Positions 11,901 to 24,400 of a stretch of DNA of 64,000 nt are shown here, piece by piece; the stretch's first letter is position 1; every line of letters starts with the position of its first letter. The notes below the pieces were generated by a model that was not told where the DNA came from, ran no database searches, and saw only the letters and a program-made list of their open reading frames with translations. This DNA is from Multifurca ochricompacta. Lineage: Eukaryota > Basidiomycota > Agaricomycetes > Russulales > Russulaceae. The position numbers and the translations under genes were made by a program. The stretch covers positions 1 to 64,000 of the forward strand of contig WTXG01000160.1 in the NCBI GenBank assembly GCA_022496185.1, given 5' to 3'.

Positions 11901-12202
11901 ACCTCAGATGAGGGAGAGGCGGGAGTAGAGTGGACGGCGTCTTGAAAACGACTTCTCTCGTCGCTTCCCTTGTCGCGCGTGATGGGTCTGGATGGCTTGG
12001 TCAAGGAGCCCTTTGTCGCCGTCGCAAAAGCCGGCGTCGCTGGCTTAGGTGAAGCGCTTTTAAGCGCGGTCGAGTATAAAGGAGGTGGGTTTGTATGCTG
12101 GAAGCGGCACTTCCTGTTGGAACATTCCTCCAGCGTGCCATATCTGCACAATTTACCTAGAAAAGGTGCGGCGGCGTCAGTGGACATGTGCGACGGGGAC
12201 AT
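8942..12202 (-). CDS. Multi-CCCH zinc-finger protein with long repeat array
   Basis: Four exons: 11836-12202, 10238-11755, 9807-10114, 8942-9717. Four CCCH-type fingers are visible. Finger 1 is near residue 19 (C-x7-C-x4-C-x3-H, CRYGTLEECSNRKCRFQH). Finger 2 is completed only by splicing across 10115-10237 (C-x9-C-x5-C, then GFVH). Finger 3 (C-x7-C-x6-C-x3-H) ends KYFH before the intron at 9718-9806, and finger 4 (C-x5-C-x6-C-x3-H) follows it. The fact that finger 2 becomes complete after splicing supports the model. Between fingers 1 and 2 lies an array of about 11 Gln/Thr-rich units and a poly-Thr run. CCCH fingers usually bind RNA; the target is unknown. One frame break lies at about 11382-11388, where a repeat unit lacks one base relative to the others. 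The C-terminus is low-complexity and the exact stop is uncertain. Confidence 0.75.
10380..11460 (-). repeat. Coding minisatellite, ~90-bp units x ~11
   Basis: Within exon 2 of the CCCH gene, units of 28-35 codons begin QQVQ, continue with DQGP and a Thr-rich stretch, and end with a DAYYAIPSNQL-like or NACCAIPSNQ-like tail. The two tail types partly alternate, suggesting amplification of a two-unit block. The array ends in about twelve Thr codons (10384-10419 on the plus strand as gtc/gtt repeats). Units vary in length in whole codons except for one frame break near 11385. Confidence 0.8.
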
Positions 12203-13454
12203 CTGGGAGCGATGCTCTTGCTAAAGCGGAGCGTGAACGCACTGGAACTTTTAAACTGGTTCTGCATTGTAAGTCTAGTCTAGGAATGACAAGTTGAAGC
12301 GTCGTAGAAAAATATGGTTTTAACTGCCAATGTCTCAGTTCTTCAAAGGAGCTTAGAAGTGGCACTGGCAATACAGAGAGAAATCCCCGGTTTAAATGAA
12401 CTGGGAAGAGAACTGAAAGGCCACACATGTATGTGGCGACCCCAATGAAGCGTGACCATTCGTGGAATGTGGGCACCAAGCTGTGTAACCAAAGGGGGTA
12501 CGACGATTGTGGTGTGGTGGACGCGTAGAGCATTGTTTGCAATGGGGATAGAGTGTGATCTATCTTATCAGATTATGATGGATGATGACTTTGGAGACTC
12601 GGTTACTTATACCACTTGCCACTTGTAGAGTCCACGATGTCAGTTGAGGTGAGACGTAACAAGATGTAGACATGATGACCTGGGGCTATCAGTAGAGATT
12701 ATGATCCAGTAGGACAAAGATAAGAAAAAGTAAAGTGTCAATGACATGAGCTTAATTAGATTAGATTAGATTCATTGTCATCGTCGAGCAGTCAGTGTTC
12801 TTCATCTGCTCTGGACTTTAGAAACCACAAGAAGGAAGGAGCGTTTAAAAAGAGTAGGTTGTAAAAAATTATAGCGCAATGCGTCACCGGAGGGATCATG
12901 AATGAAAATGGAGTTCCATTCTTAAGGGGCAATCTCAGCTGGCTGGTCTTATCTCGTGTCATCAACTATAAAATTATAAGACCGCCGTCCTATTTCTAGT
13001 TTTATGAGGGGAAATTCAAGAGGGTATACATGTAAACTATGTTCCAAAAGAACGACACTCATATCCCCTTACCGATCTGTAGATCCACTTTTTATTTCTC
13101 TTGGATCATTAAAGACAGGATCTCTATAAGGGTACTTGCTCCGCTCAGAACATACATCACGTGCTCTGGCCCCGTATTGGTCTAGTCCGGGGCTGTGTGG
13201 AAGTCAGCAATTCACCTTTCTTTTTCAGCACAACATTATCCCTTTATCTATCCAGCTTCCTAGCACCTGGTTTTGCTTGTGTGCGGGGAACAAAAAGGAC
13301 TCGGATGCTACAGTGTTATATTTTCAATTTACATATGGTGGCCAGTCGCTGTTAGCATACTTTAAATGCCAACTATAAGTCCTAGGTTTGTAAGATCGAA
13401 GATCGAGAAAATAACCCATTCAAACCTAGAGCTGACATCATGTTCCCTGAGATA
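12203..13454. other. Intergenic, no gene seen
   Basis: Contains the putative 5' region of the CCCH gene (just right of 12202) and the 3' flank of the first NLR-like gene. Small open frames here show no family motif. There is a short 'ttagattagattagattc' repeat near 12755. No other feature could be supported. Confidence 0.4.
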
Positions 13455-16400
13455 TCATATTCCCCTCCTGCTGTACTCCAACAATAATTTCACAATCCGG
13501 TGGTAACCCTTCGCAAGTGCTTCTCGGGATGGTGTCCACCCGTCATCATTCAGCACGTTTATAAGGGCACCCTGTTTGAGTAGCAGCTCCACGAGTTCGA
13601 GGTGTCCGTTACATGAGGCAAGATGCAATGGAGTCCAGAGATTCTGCGACCTTAAATTTACATCGGCGCCATGGTCGATTAATAATTGCGCAACTTCGAG
13701 GTGCCCATATCGTGATACACTATGCATTGGTGTCCACCCAGCATCGTCACGACAATTCAGGTCTGCACCACGCGCAAGTAACAATTTCGCGACTTCAAGT
13801 CTCCCTTCAATCGAGGCCAAGTCCAACGGGGTTTCATTCTTTCCATTCCGTTGATTGACATCCTCACCACCGTCAAGTAGCAATTGTACGATGCAACGTC
13901 TCCGGCCATTGATGCCGAGTGCAACGAAGCATCTGCTTCAGGCAGAGGGGACTTTGATCCCGCGCGAGCTTGGCCGCTCGGTGATGGCTCCGCAAGATTA
14001 GAGTGGCTGTTTTGCAATCCCATCTTTGATGCAGTGGAGTGCGTATTTGCCGTGTACGAAGCTAGAAAGTCTATGATCTCGGGTGCGCCACCTTTATATG
14101 CCAGGTCCAAAGGTGTCTCTTCACTATTGCTTTGGATGCTTGCGTCTGCTCCCTTCTCAACTAACAGCTTGACAGCATCGAGGTGGCCAGTATTTGTTGC
14201 TGTGTGCAACGGTGTCCAACCATTCTCGTCGCGAGTATTGACATCCGCACCATTTTCGATTAGGAATCGAGGGACCTCAACATGCCCCTGATATACTGAG
14301 ACGTCCAGTGGTGTTTCCTTGGCTCCGTTTCTAATGTCGACATCGACGCCATTTTGAATAAAGAATTTCACGACATTGAGATGCCCATTTCGTGATGCCG
14401 TGTGGAGTGGAGTCCAGCCTCTCACGTCCTGGGAGATAACATTTGCACCACTCTCTATGAGGAACCGGACAGCCTCGAGTTCACCATTTCCAGATGCGAG
14501 GTCTAATGGTGTTTCCTCTTCATTATTCCGTATGTTGACATCGACATGGCTGCGCTCAATCAACAACTTCATAATGTCGAGATGCCCATTTCTTGATGCA
14601 TCGTGAAACGGGGTGCAACCCTCCGCGTCCAGGGAATCGATATTTGCACCGCGGTCGATTAAAAGGCGTGCAATCTCGAGATTCCCTGCTGCTGATGCCT
14701 CAGCTAGGGGGGTATCTTGCTTATTATTCCGAGTATTAATAGCTGCGCCACGATCAAGTAACTCCCGCACAACATCTAGGTGTCCATAATGTGACGCCGT
14801 CTGCAACGGGGTCCAACCTTCGTGGTCACGGGGGTCAATAGTTGCACCCTTTTCGAGCAACAATCGAACAACATCCACATGTCCATATTGCGATGCTGAA
14901 TCCAATGGTGTAATTAACTTGCTGTCAGGTATATTTACGTCTGCTCCATGCCGGATTAATAACTGTGTAACCTCGATTTCGCCAAGAGTTGACGCCAGAG
15001 CCAACGGAGTCTGCCCTTGGATATTTGGCATGTTAGCATCGGCGTGGTGTTCAAGTAACAACTTCGCAACGTCCACACGACCGCCTCTTGCTGCTCGGTA
15101 CAATGGGGTAATATCATCGCCGTCGAATGCATTTAGATCCGCTCCGTGCTCAATTAACCGAAGAGCAACGTCGATGTGTCCCTTTGCAAAGGCAGCATGT
15201 AACGGAGTTCTGTGGTAACCGCCTGTAGCATTCACATCCTCTGGACAGGTAATGGCGAGGTGATCTATAAGGCCAGGGAAACCACAGAGTGTCGCATAGT
15301 ATAACGGCACCGCTTCAGGCACAATGGGATGTATGCTGGACATGTGATTCACCCAAGGCCAAGGACGGTCTATGTCATATATCCACACCCACGTGGAAAA
15401 ATGAGGTTTGCTTCGGTCGAAAAGACACTCCATTAGGTGCTGAATCCCTGACGACACATTTCCAAACTGGCCATGATCGACCCAATGCCGTGCAGCATAG
15501 TTAGCGAGTGGAAAGTTCTTCATCTTCTCTTTGTCCACTTTGTCATCCAGTTCGAGTAAAATGCTGATGCAAGCCTTTGCTAGAACGATATGTCCAGATT
15601 GGAGGTCAACGTGATAACGGGAAAGATCCTCTATTGCAGTGGCGAGTCGATTAGATGTCAGAACTCCTTCACAGAGAAATGAGAAAATTGCACCACTGGA
15701 GATCCATCCACGTTGACAACGGTGATCAAGCTGGAACATGCAGACAACACAGCATCTTTTGCGTCCTCAGGGCGCCAATCTGGGTGATAATGGGGAACCT
15801 GCTGGCATCAAACTGAACGGCGAGAACTTCAGCAAGTTCTTCAACGCGAAGTGGGCGAACAGATACGGTGAGGCATTGAAAGAGCCGATGTGCATATTCA
15901 CTCTTCTCTTTATCGATTCCTAGCAATGTCCGTTCGTATGTCTCGTCCAAGGTCTGAGGTAACTCTTCTAGAGTGCGCCGAATTGCTGCTGGGAAAGTGC
16001 GGCGTAATGTTTCCAGCTGGCAGACAATCCATTTGAACCTGTGCAATTACAATCATATTAAATGGCTAAGAGGTGAGGCTGATAATCGTAGCTCACATGC
16101 CATCCGCTCTCTGTGAGAGTGTGTCAATAACAAGTTCCCTATCCTCCACTCTCCATCTTCGCATCTTCCTATCAGCCTGGACAATTGAACCCAGATAATC
16201 AATAATGTCTCCCTTCTGCCCACTTTCGTCATGGAGAGAAATGACATGAGAGGACAGAGACTGGAGGACATCTATGATATCTGTCTCGGGACGACTTGTC
16301 ACACATATATGCACATGTGAAGATGTAGGTCCACAAGCTCTTCCACGAACCCAAGCACCTGTTCCCGTGCAGACTCCATCCCAGACGTGTTGGGACATTC

Positions 16401-18109
16401 GTCAAGAGCATCTATGATTATGTAGATTGCAGGCTGTCCTGCCAGATCCACCACGCTCTTCAAGCATTCCGTAAGGGCATTATCATCCGGCTGCTGAGAA
16501 CCAGAGTCGTGTGTCGAATACAGGTTCGAAAGGATCTCGTAGCAAGTATCAGATTTGGCGCACAGCTGGGCAAGGACCGAAGACAGTAACCCGCGGAGAT
16601 CCTGCTTTGTGGTGTCCCTGAAATCAAAGTAGAAATAGGCCATTAATGCCAATCCGGCGTCTCGCAAACTCTTCGCTTCTTGGACGATCGTGGAGCTGAT
16701 CGCTGATCTCAACACATCTAGACAAAGTAAATATCCATAACACCTACCATAAGATGCTCTTCCCCGAACCGGCTATAAATTGGCAGCGGCTGACCTTAGC
16801 GACTGCGAGGAACAAGATGGATTAAGGATACCCACGTTTTCCATGTATCCACAAGAGAGAACCGGTCGTTTTCCATTCCAGGAATGCTGTCCCACTGGTG
16901 AACCACGTTGCAGTTCCACCATGGTGGGCCTTCCGGGCAATGTTGTGATTTTTAGATGGATCTGGAGGGGAAAGCCAATGTCGAATTTTCTCTTGTAGCT
17001 GATCACCTGCATAGTCGGTTTCATTCCAACGGACTTCAAGGGCAGAGGTAAAAAGAAAATACGAACGCTTCATCTTGTTTATATCATTTGCTGTATCTTG
17101 CATCGTAACTAGCATTTGGAATCAGTAAAATGTGAAGTTGTCAGATGTCTGCTGGACATACTTAGGGCCTGCCTTATGCCATCTGTCGATGCTTTTCCGT
17201 CTATTTGTGAGCAGCTCAGTCAAGTATCAATTCCCGGTCAAGAAGGCATGCGCACCGTCCATGACAACTTTCATGTTACTCATAAGACCGTGGACGACCT
17301 GGAGGGTCTGGGCCACCGTCATCCTTGCCTCTTCCTGAGTGAGTCGGTCGAGCCTCGTCAACACGGCCTCAATGTCATTCTCTCCTAGCAGCTTCTTTGC
17401 AAACTTCTCTATACCTTGATGAGAAATGGAAGACCTAAAGATAATGTTCTGCTTACTGAACCGCCCTTGTTTGATTTGTTTAGTTGCTAGGGCGAGTACA
17501 GAGAGCACTTCGACCATTATCTTTACGATAACATCGACCATCGCTGAAGTAAACGGAATTTCGGTATAGATATGCAAGCGTTTGAGGAAGTTTCCAATGC
17601 ATTCGAAGAGGTCGACTAAAGCGTCGTAGCTAGTACTCACACCACTAGCTGCCTAGTATACCAAGACATGACAAGGATCCAGCCATCTAGCAGGAGTATG
17701 TAAGGGAGATACATATACATACCGCAAGGAGAACGCTGACGCCGCTGAAGATTGCTTTAGCAGGTTGGAATGGCGTCTGTGTGCGCAGGGGTCAAGGATA
17801 ATCTGACAACACTCGGACGACAGCACGACTCACCAAACTAATGGCGTCACCAATAATTCCAGAAAATGCATTAACGACTGTCACTACTGGGCTAAGCCAG
17901 TTGATCAATTTCCGGTTTCCATCCCGATAGTCTTTAAATTCGTTGGCTTTCTCTGTGAGTAATCCAAGGATGGCATCGGAAGAGCGGCAGTCCTGGATCT
18001 TGGTTGCGAAAGGATCTTTCATAAGGTCCACCCCTGTGTGTTTGGCATAATCGTCGAATGCATCGAGAATTAATCGAAAGTTAGAAGAGGAAAGTGGTGT
18101 CGGTGCCAT
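13455..18109 (-). CDS. Goodbye-NACHT-ankyrin NLR-like protein 1
   Basis: STAND-type receptor in about eleven exons starting at 18109 (first exon 17834-18109). Order: a helical N-terminus of the fungal Goodbye type (FRLILDAFDDYAK..., then DYRDGNRKLINWLSP), a linker (WLSPPDPS), a NACHT NTPase with Walker A completed by splicing (GK-PGSGKSIL, about 16.78 kb), Walker B IIIDALDECP and sensor motif CVTSRPE, a winged-helix-like region, then about 18 ankyrin repeats split 13+5 by a Ser-rich linker. Such proteins are thought to act in fungal non-self recognition or programmed cell death; no effector function can be assigned here. Four single-base losses break the frame (about 16310, 15802, 15660, 13888). 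Paralogue lies at 21413-26158. Confidence 0.8.
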
Positions 18110-18676
18110 GAAACTAGAAGATAAAATTATATCGAATCCTGAGGGGGAAATAGTGACGAGAGAAAGTCTGAATGAGTATGGGTCAGTGGGGTAGAGCCTG
18201 CTCTTGGAAGGGTAATCGGACAGGTCCTGAAGGCAGGTACAGGTACTGAATATAGACGATCGATAGACGCGGGGGCGGCGCTTGACACGATGACATAATA
18301 GAGAGAATCATTATTTATGGGTTGTGGCTTGGACTATGGGCGGGTGGACTAAATGGCTTGGTGTTGTTGGTACATTGAGCAAGAGACATAAATAAGAATA
18401 TCATGGCTTGCAGAAAGTTTTATAAGTTGAGCTCAAGTTCGGGGGGGAAGACGTGAAGGCGCGCCAAATGCCACGTGGTAAGATGGAAAGCACGTGACAT
18501 TAACATTTCAATTCAGGGCTATGCCCAAGTAGCGCGGCTACTAGTTGGTAGCTACTATGCATGAACAAACATCATTTAGATGGAACCCCATGTGAAAACC
18601 CTACAGGGAAGGAGAGAAGGGTGGTAAGGGGGGAAGGGTAAAGCCAACCACAACAACCCCTGATCACCTACTAGGC
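18110..18676. other. NLR1 promoter and LINE 3' flank
   Basis: No gene seen. Bases next to 18109 should hold the promoter of the first NLR-like gene. Bases 18560-18676 probably are the untranslated tail of the LINE relic. Confidence 0.4.
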
Positions 18677-20599
18677 CTATGCAGGCTCCCAGGGCAGTAG
18701 TGGTGAGTACAGCTTGGAGGTTTCATGCATCTCCTGAAGGAAGCCCAGGAGGGCTTCAACATGATAGATCTGCAGCCAGGGAAAGACAGTGGCAGACCAG
18801 GAGGTGAGGCCCTGGCACACTGGCAGGCGTGTACTTAGATACTATAGTACTACTAACTATCTCACCTTGTTAGACTTAGAGACTTTGGATGCTTGTGATT
18901 ATGCAATAGCAACTGCTTTATTATAGCAGCTATACAGTGGGTTTATATACATTCTATCGCTACTAAATTAAACGAGTGTGATTTGATCACATGACCAATC
19001 TCAGATATATATCCTGAATGCATTTTTGATCGTGCTATCTAAGCGATCACAATGATGTCGGACCGCTATCTCAGCATCTATGTACAGGTATTCTGGTTCA
19101 AAACCAGGTGCCTCGAGCGGCAGCATACTGGGGGCAGTGAAGGAGGAGGAGAGGGAACTGGCCTCAGGGGTGGGGGTAAGGGAGCAGAGGCAGAGCCGAT
19201 CAGAGGCCGGGATGTCTTTGAGGAAGCGGGAAGCGTAGTCGGCAGTAAAAGAGTGACTAACAGCAAGGCGCATGGCGATGGAGGTGGTGAACCAGTTGTT
19301 AAAGGTACAGAGGTGGGAGAGAGCGCGCAACTTAGCAGGGGAAGGTCACTCATCAAGCACTGCTAAAAGGCAAGGAGGAATGGCAGTGGTCGGCGGCCTT
19401 CATCGCGACGAACAGGGCCCGGTAGTCCGTCATTGCAGGAGCCCACATGAAGGTGAGAGAGGTACCTAGAAAGAGGGAGAGAAGAGAGGTCAACGAAGTC
19501 TGGAAGAGAACAAAATCCCCAGTGAACACGTTGGGGTCCCGAGACGGTAGGTGTAAGAGGGTAGAGGAAGACGAGCATGTAACAGTAGTGGCTGGGGCCA
19601 CAGGTGCCCCAGCAAAGAAGCTACAGAGCCAGCGCATGAGCCACGCCAATCCAAACGACTCCACATCACCCCGCGTTACCCCAGCACCCCGACACTACTC
19701 CATCGTCCACTCTCCGCGAGAGTCTATGAGGGTCACTGCATCCCTTGGAGCCCAAGGAGAATGCACAGTGAATGAGAACATGCTCAGCACACGGGAGGGA
19801 AAGAAGGGCCTGGACAGCATCATGGCAAGCATGGGGGGGCAGGTCCCAAGATGGGCCAGTGGGCCACCCCAGGGTGGCAGGTCCCAGGGGGCCAGAGAGA
19901 GAACGTCGACCACCGAAGGGTCCAACTAGCAAGGGCCACCAAGTCAGTGACATGTCGGTAGGCAGAGGGGACCCGTGAGTGGCGGGGTCGAGAGGAGACA
20001 CGGGCCACATCCAGGGAGCGCGTCAGGCGCTGCGATACCTGAGAGGTTGCTAGGAGGGAGGCGAAGCACAGGGAGGAGGTATCGGCAAGCTTCTGCAGAT
20101 AGTGGTGCATGGGGAGTATATGCATGAGGATGTGGAGGGGCTCCCGCGGAGCCGTCCTGAAACTGCCAGAGACAATACAAACCATCTTGTTGCAGACAAG
20201 CTGGAGGAGCTTGATGAGGCTGGGGGCCTGGCGAGTCGAGATCCATAGTTGGGACCCATAAGAAAGCACGGGAAGGTAGACTTGAGCGAGGCACGAGCGT
20301 GGCAGGCCATGGGGCCGCCAGTCCGGCTTCTTCGTGAAGAAGAAGCCAAGGTAGCGGACGGTAGAGCCAGGGGCCACACCGCAGTATGTGCTGTGTGCCG
20401 GGTCCGGCAGGAGGATGCGGGAGGGGGGAAGGTTGCGCGTGCGGGCGCGCGAGAAGAAGAAACACTCGGACTTGTCAGGGTCAACTGACATCCCCGCCCG
20501 GGAGAGCCAGTCGACGACAAGGCCGTAGTGATGCCGCAGGGAAGAGGTGACCCCCTCTGCTCTGAGTAGGTGTGGTCGCCTGTGGGACACCACGCTCAT
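18677..20599 (-). pseudogene. Decayed LINE: RT C-terminus, RNase H-like, tail
   Basis: From 20599 leftwards the minus strand encodes the C-terminal part of a LINE reverse transcriptase: 'VVDWLSRAGMSVDPDKSE', 'CFFFSR', 'YLGFFF', 'LPVLSYGSQLW', as in Tad-like non-LTR elements. The catalytic YADD region is absent, so the copy is 5' truncated at about 20600. Downstream, in several frames, are RNase H-like and Cys-rich remnants ('LTFMWAPAMTD', 'HLCTFNNWF', 'ADYASRF'), and after an inserted LTR at about 18838-19102 the C-terminus continues ('ALLGFLQEMHE', 'PLLPWEP') to a stop at 18677-18679. Many frame breaks show it is dead. It separates the two NLR-like genes. Confidence 0.75.
18838..19102 (+). 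mobile_element. Solo LTR of the Copia family, inside the LINE
   Basis: About 265 bp matches the Copia LTR at 55814-56160 in the same orientation: 'gatactatagtactactaac' equivalent, 'gcgatagcaactgctt'-like block, 'tgtgatttgatcacatg', 'gatcacaat' and the ending 'ggtattctggttca'. LINE coding resumes on both sides, so it inserted into the LINE after that landed. The flanks show only an imperfect 5-base match ([A/G]CCTG on the minus strand), which I treat as a possible decayed target duplication. Confidence 0.7.
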
Positions 20600-20619
20600 A
20601 GTGGTACTGTACTGCTGGT

Positions 20620-21412
20620 GTTAGTATTACTCCTAATTGATTTCAATGGTCTGTCTCTGCCTTGTCTGCTATTCCCAAAACTAAACGCCACCGTCCCGCG
20701 GCCATACGACATAACATAGAGGCGAGGCGAATAGGGGAAATGGAGATGATACATGGAGTGGCATAGCATGAACATGGGAGAAGGGTAAGGACTGACCCTG
20801 CTATACTACAGACTCACCACTGCACACATTTCTAGCCTTTTATTAATCACTATTTAATTGTGGAAATGCAGCCTGATAAATCTGGTCAAAACAACTGCAT
20901 TGTAAATACAGAAATATTGTTCTTAAATACTGTAAGGAGCATGCTGTGCTGTGATCATAAGGATTGTACTTAATCATAATAAACAAGTGTAAGTATCATC
21001 TTGCACCGCCAACACCGGTCACCTCTGATCTGGTCCGGCCTACTCTGGTCCGTTACCGGCTCAACATAATCTAAATGCAAATGTACATTAATATGTGATC
21101 TTCAAGACCATGTAGCGCGATCAGCCCTGGACCTCCATGACGATATATTCCAGGCCTCATCGACAACTATGTGAGTCCTCCCCATGACGTGACGGGACCG
21201 TTCATGCCGTATACGTTCTTGACGGCTTCGTAGATCACCTGCACAGACCCGCCCCAGCGCTCCCTTGAACTCGCCCTTGACAGCCTATGGTGTTAATTTA
21301 CAGAAAAATGGGGTGTCGTAATGTATCGTCAATGCCAAAGATGCCATTAGAATTAGGGGGTTGAGAAATCAACCGATCTAAACCTATGGCGTGAACCATG
21401 TTCGCCAAGGCT
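20620..21412. other. Intergenic between LINE and NLR2
   Basis: No coding sequence recognised. The sequence is AT-rich between 20830 and 21000. It holds the 3' flank of NLR2 at its right edge. Confidence 0.4.
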
Positions 21413-24400
21413 TTACACTTCCCGCCCACCATACCCCAACAGTAATTGTACAATTCGGCGGTGCCCACGTGCAGATGCTTCTCGGGATGGTGTTCGGCCA
21501 TGGTTATTTACCACGTTCACAATTGCACCCCGTTCAAGTAGCAGCTCCACGATTTCGAGGTATCCGTTACTTGATGCGAGATGCAATGGGGTCCAGCGAT
21601 CTTGCTTCTTTATGTTCACCTCAGCGCCGTGCTCGAGTAACAACCGCACTATGTCAAGGTATTTATATCGCGATGCAGTGTGCAACGGTGTCCACCCAGT
21701 TTCGTCATGGCAATTCACGTCTGCGCCGCGCTCAATTAACAATTTTGCAACTTCAAGTCTCCCTTCTCTCGACGCAACTTCCAAGGGAGTCTCTTTTTTA
21801 TTATTCCGTACGTTGACGTCCGCGCCACCGTCAAGCAGTGACCGTAAAGTGTCGAGGTTTCCGCCTTTTGACGCAGAGTGCAACGAAGTGCCTGCTTCGT
21901 GCACAAGGGGTCTCACATCCCCTTGGTATTTCGGTGTCGACTCTGTGCGGTTCTGGGAATGAACATTTGTCATGTCTGGCGCTAGAAACCCTATGACCTT
22001 GATCGCCCCACTGCGAGTTGCCAGGTCCAAAGGAGTCTCGTCCTCGTCGTTCCGCGCACTGGAATCTGCACCAGATTCGGTCAACAGCTTGACAATGTCG
22101 AGGTGGTCATTTTCCGCTGCTGAGTGCAATGGAGTCCAACCCTTGTTGTCGCGCGCGTGTAGGTCCGCGCCATTTTCGATTAGGAAGCGAGAAACTTCAA
22201 CATGCCCCTCGCTTGATGAGAAATCTAGAGGAGTCTTCTGGTCCTTACTCCGCACATCGACACCAACCCCACTCTGAGATAAGAACCTCACCACATCGAT
22301 ATGCCCGTATCGAGACGCCGTGTGGAGTGGAGTCCAGCCTCTCACGTCCCGGCAATCAACCTTTGCACCATTTTCGATAAGGAACTGGACAACCTTGAGT
22401 TTGCCACTGCCAGATGCAAGGTCCAATGGCGTTCCACCATCACCATTCCGATCGTTGATATCCGTGACATCGCTTGAAACAACATCTTTACGACGTCGAA
22501 ATGCCCATTTCTTGATGCATCGTGAAATGGGGTATGGCCCTGCATGTCCCGTGAATTGGATCGGCGCCGCGCTCTACTAGGAGCGGGCAATCTCGAGGTT
22601 TCCAAAGGAAGATGCCAAGACAAGGGGGTTTTCCCTTGCTGTTCTTGGTGTTAATAGCTGCGCCACGTTCAAGTAACAAGCTCGCAATCTCTATGTCCCC
22701 AGTATATGAAGCCTGGTGTAAAGGAGTCCAAAGATCTTTTTTTTGCGCATTTACGTCGGCGCCATGGTCTAGTAACTCTCGGACGACATCTAGAGGACTA
22801 TATCGTGATGCTGTCTGCAATGGAGTCCAGCCTTGCTTATCACGGCTGTCAATAGTTGCACCACTCTCGAGCAGTAATCGTACGATGTCCCGATGTCCAA
22901 ATCGCGATGCCGAATCCAATGGTGTAATTCCCTTCTGGTCTCGAGAATCCAGGTCTGCTCCATGCTGGATTAATAGCCTTGCAACCTCGACTTCGCCGCT
23001 CCGCGATGCGAGTTTCAGTGGTGTCTGCTCCTTCCCATTACGAATGTTGGTATCTGCATGATGCTCGAGCAAGAGCTTCGCGATATCCACACGTCCACTT
23101 TTTGATGCTCTATGTAGTGCACTCAGGTCTTCGCTGTCCAACGCATTTATATCCGCATCATGCTCAAGTAAACACAGAGCAACGGCGATGTGTTCGTTGG
23201 CAAGTGCAGCATGAAACGGAGTCCCATTATATCCGCCTCTGGAATTCACATCCCATGGAAAGGTAACCACGAGGTGTTCTGCAAGGCCCAAGAAACCGCA
23301 GTGTGCGGCATAGTATAACGGCACCGCTTCAGGACAATGGGATGCTGCTGGACATGTGATTCACCCAAGGCCAAGGACGGTCTATGTCATATATCCACAC
23401 CCACGTGGAAAATGAGGTTTGCTTCGGTCGAAAAGACACTCCATTAGGTGCTGAATCCCTGACGACACATTTCCAAACTGGCCATGATCGACCCATGCCG
23501 TGCAGCATAGTTAGCGAGTGGAAAGTTCTTCATCTTCTCTTTGTCCACTTTGTCATCCAGTTCGAGTAAAATGCTGATGCAAGCCTTTGCTAGAACGATA
23601 TGTCCAGATTGGAGGTCAATGTGATAACGGGAAAGATCCTCTATTGCAGTGGCGAGTCGATTAGAGTCAAGAACTCCTTCACAGAGAAATGAGAAAATTG
23701 CACCACTGGAGATCCATCCACGTTGACAACGGTGATCAAGCTGGAACATGCGGACAACACAGCATCTTTTGCGTCCTCCGGGCGCCAATCTGGGTGATAA
23801 TGGGGAACCTGCTTGGCATCAAACTGAACGGCGAGAACTTCGGCAAGTTCTTCAACGCGAAGTGGGCGAACAGATACGGTGAGGCATTGAAAGAGCCGAT
23901 GTGCATATTCACTCTTCTCTTTATCGATTCCTAGCAATGTCCGTTCGTATGTCTCGTCCAAGGTTTGAGGTAACTCCTCCAGGGCGGGCCGAATTGCTGC
24001 TGGTAAACTGCGACGTAATGTTTCAGCTGGCAGACAACCCATCGAAACCTGTGTGATTATATGAGAACGGTTATAAGGTAGAAATTGATAATAGTGGCTT
24101 ACATGCCATCTGCTCTCTGTGAGAGGGTATCAATAACTAGATTCTTATCCTCCAATCTCCATCTCCGCATCTTCCGATCCAACTTGACGACTGAGCTGAT
24201 ATAATCGACAATATCCTGCTTTTGTCCACCTTCGTCGTGTAGAGACACAGAATAACATGCCAAAGGTTCCAGGACATCTCGGATATCCGCCTCGGGGCGA
24301 CTGGTCACACACACAGAACATTTGGAAGCCGCAACTCGACCAATTCCTCTAACAGCTCGAGAACCCGTTCGCGAGGCGATATTATTCCAGAAACGTTGGG

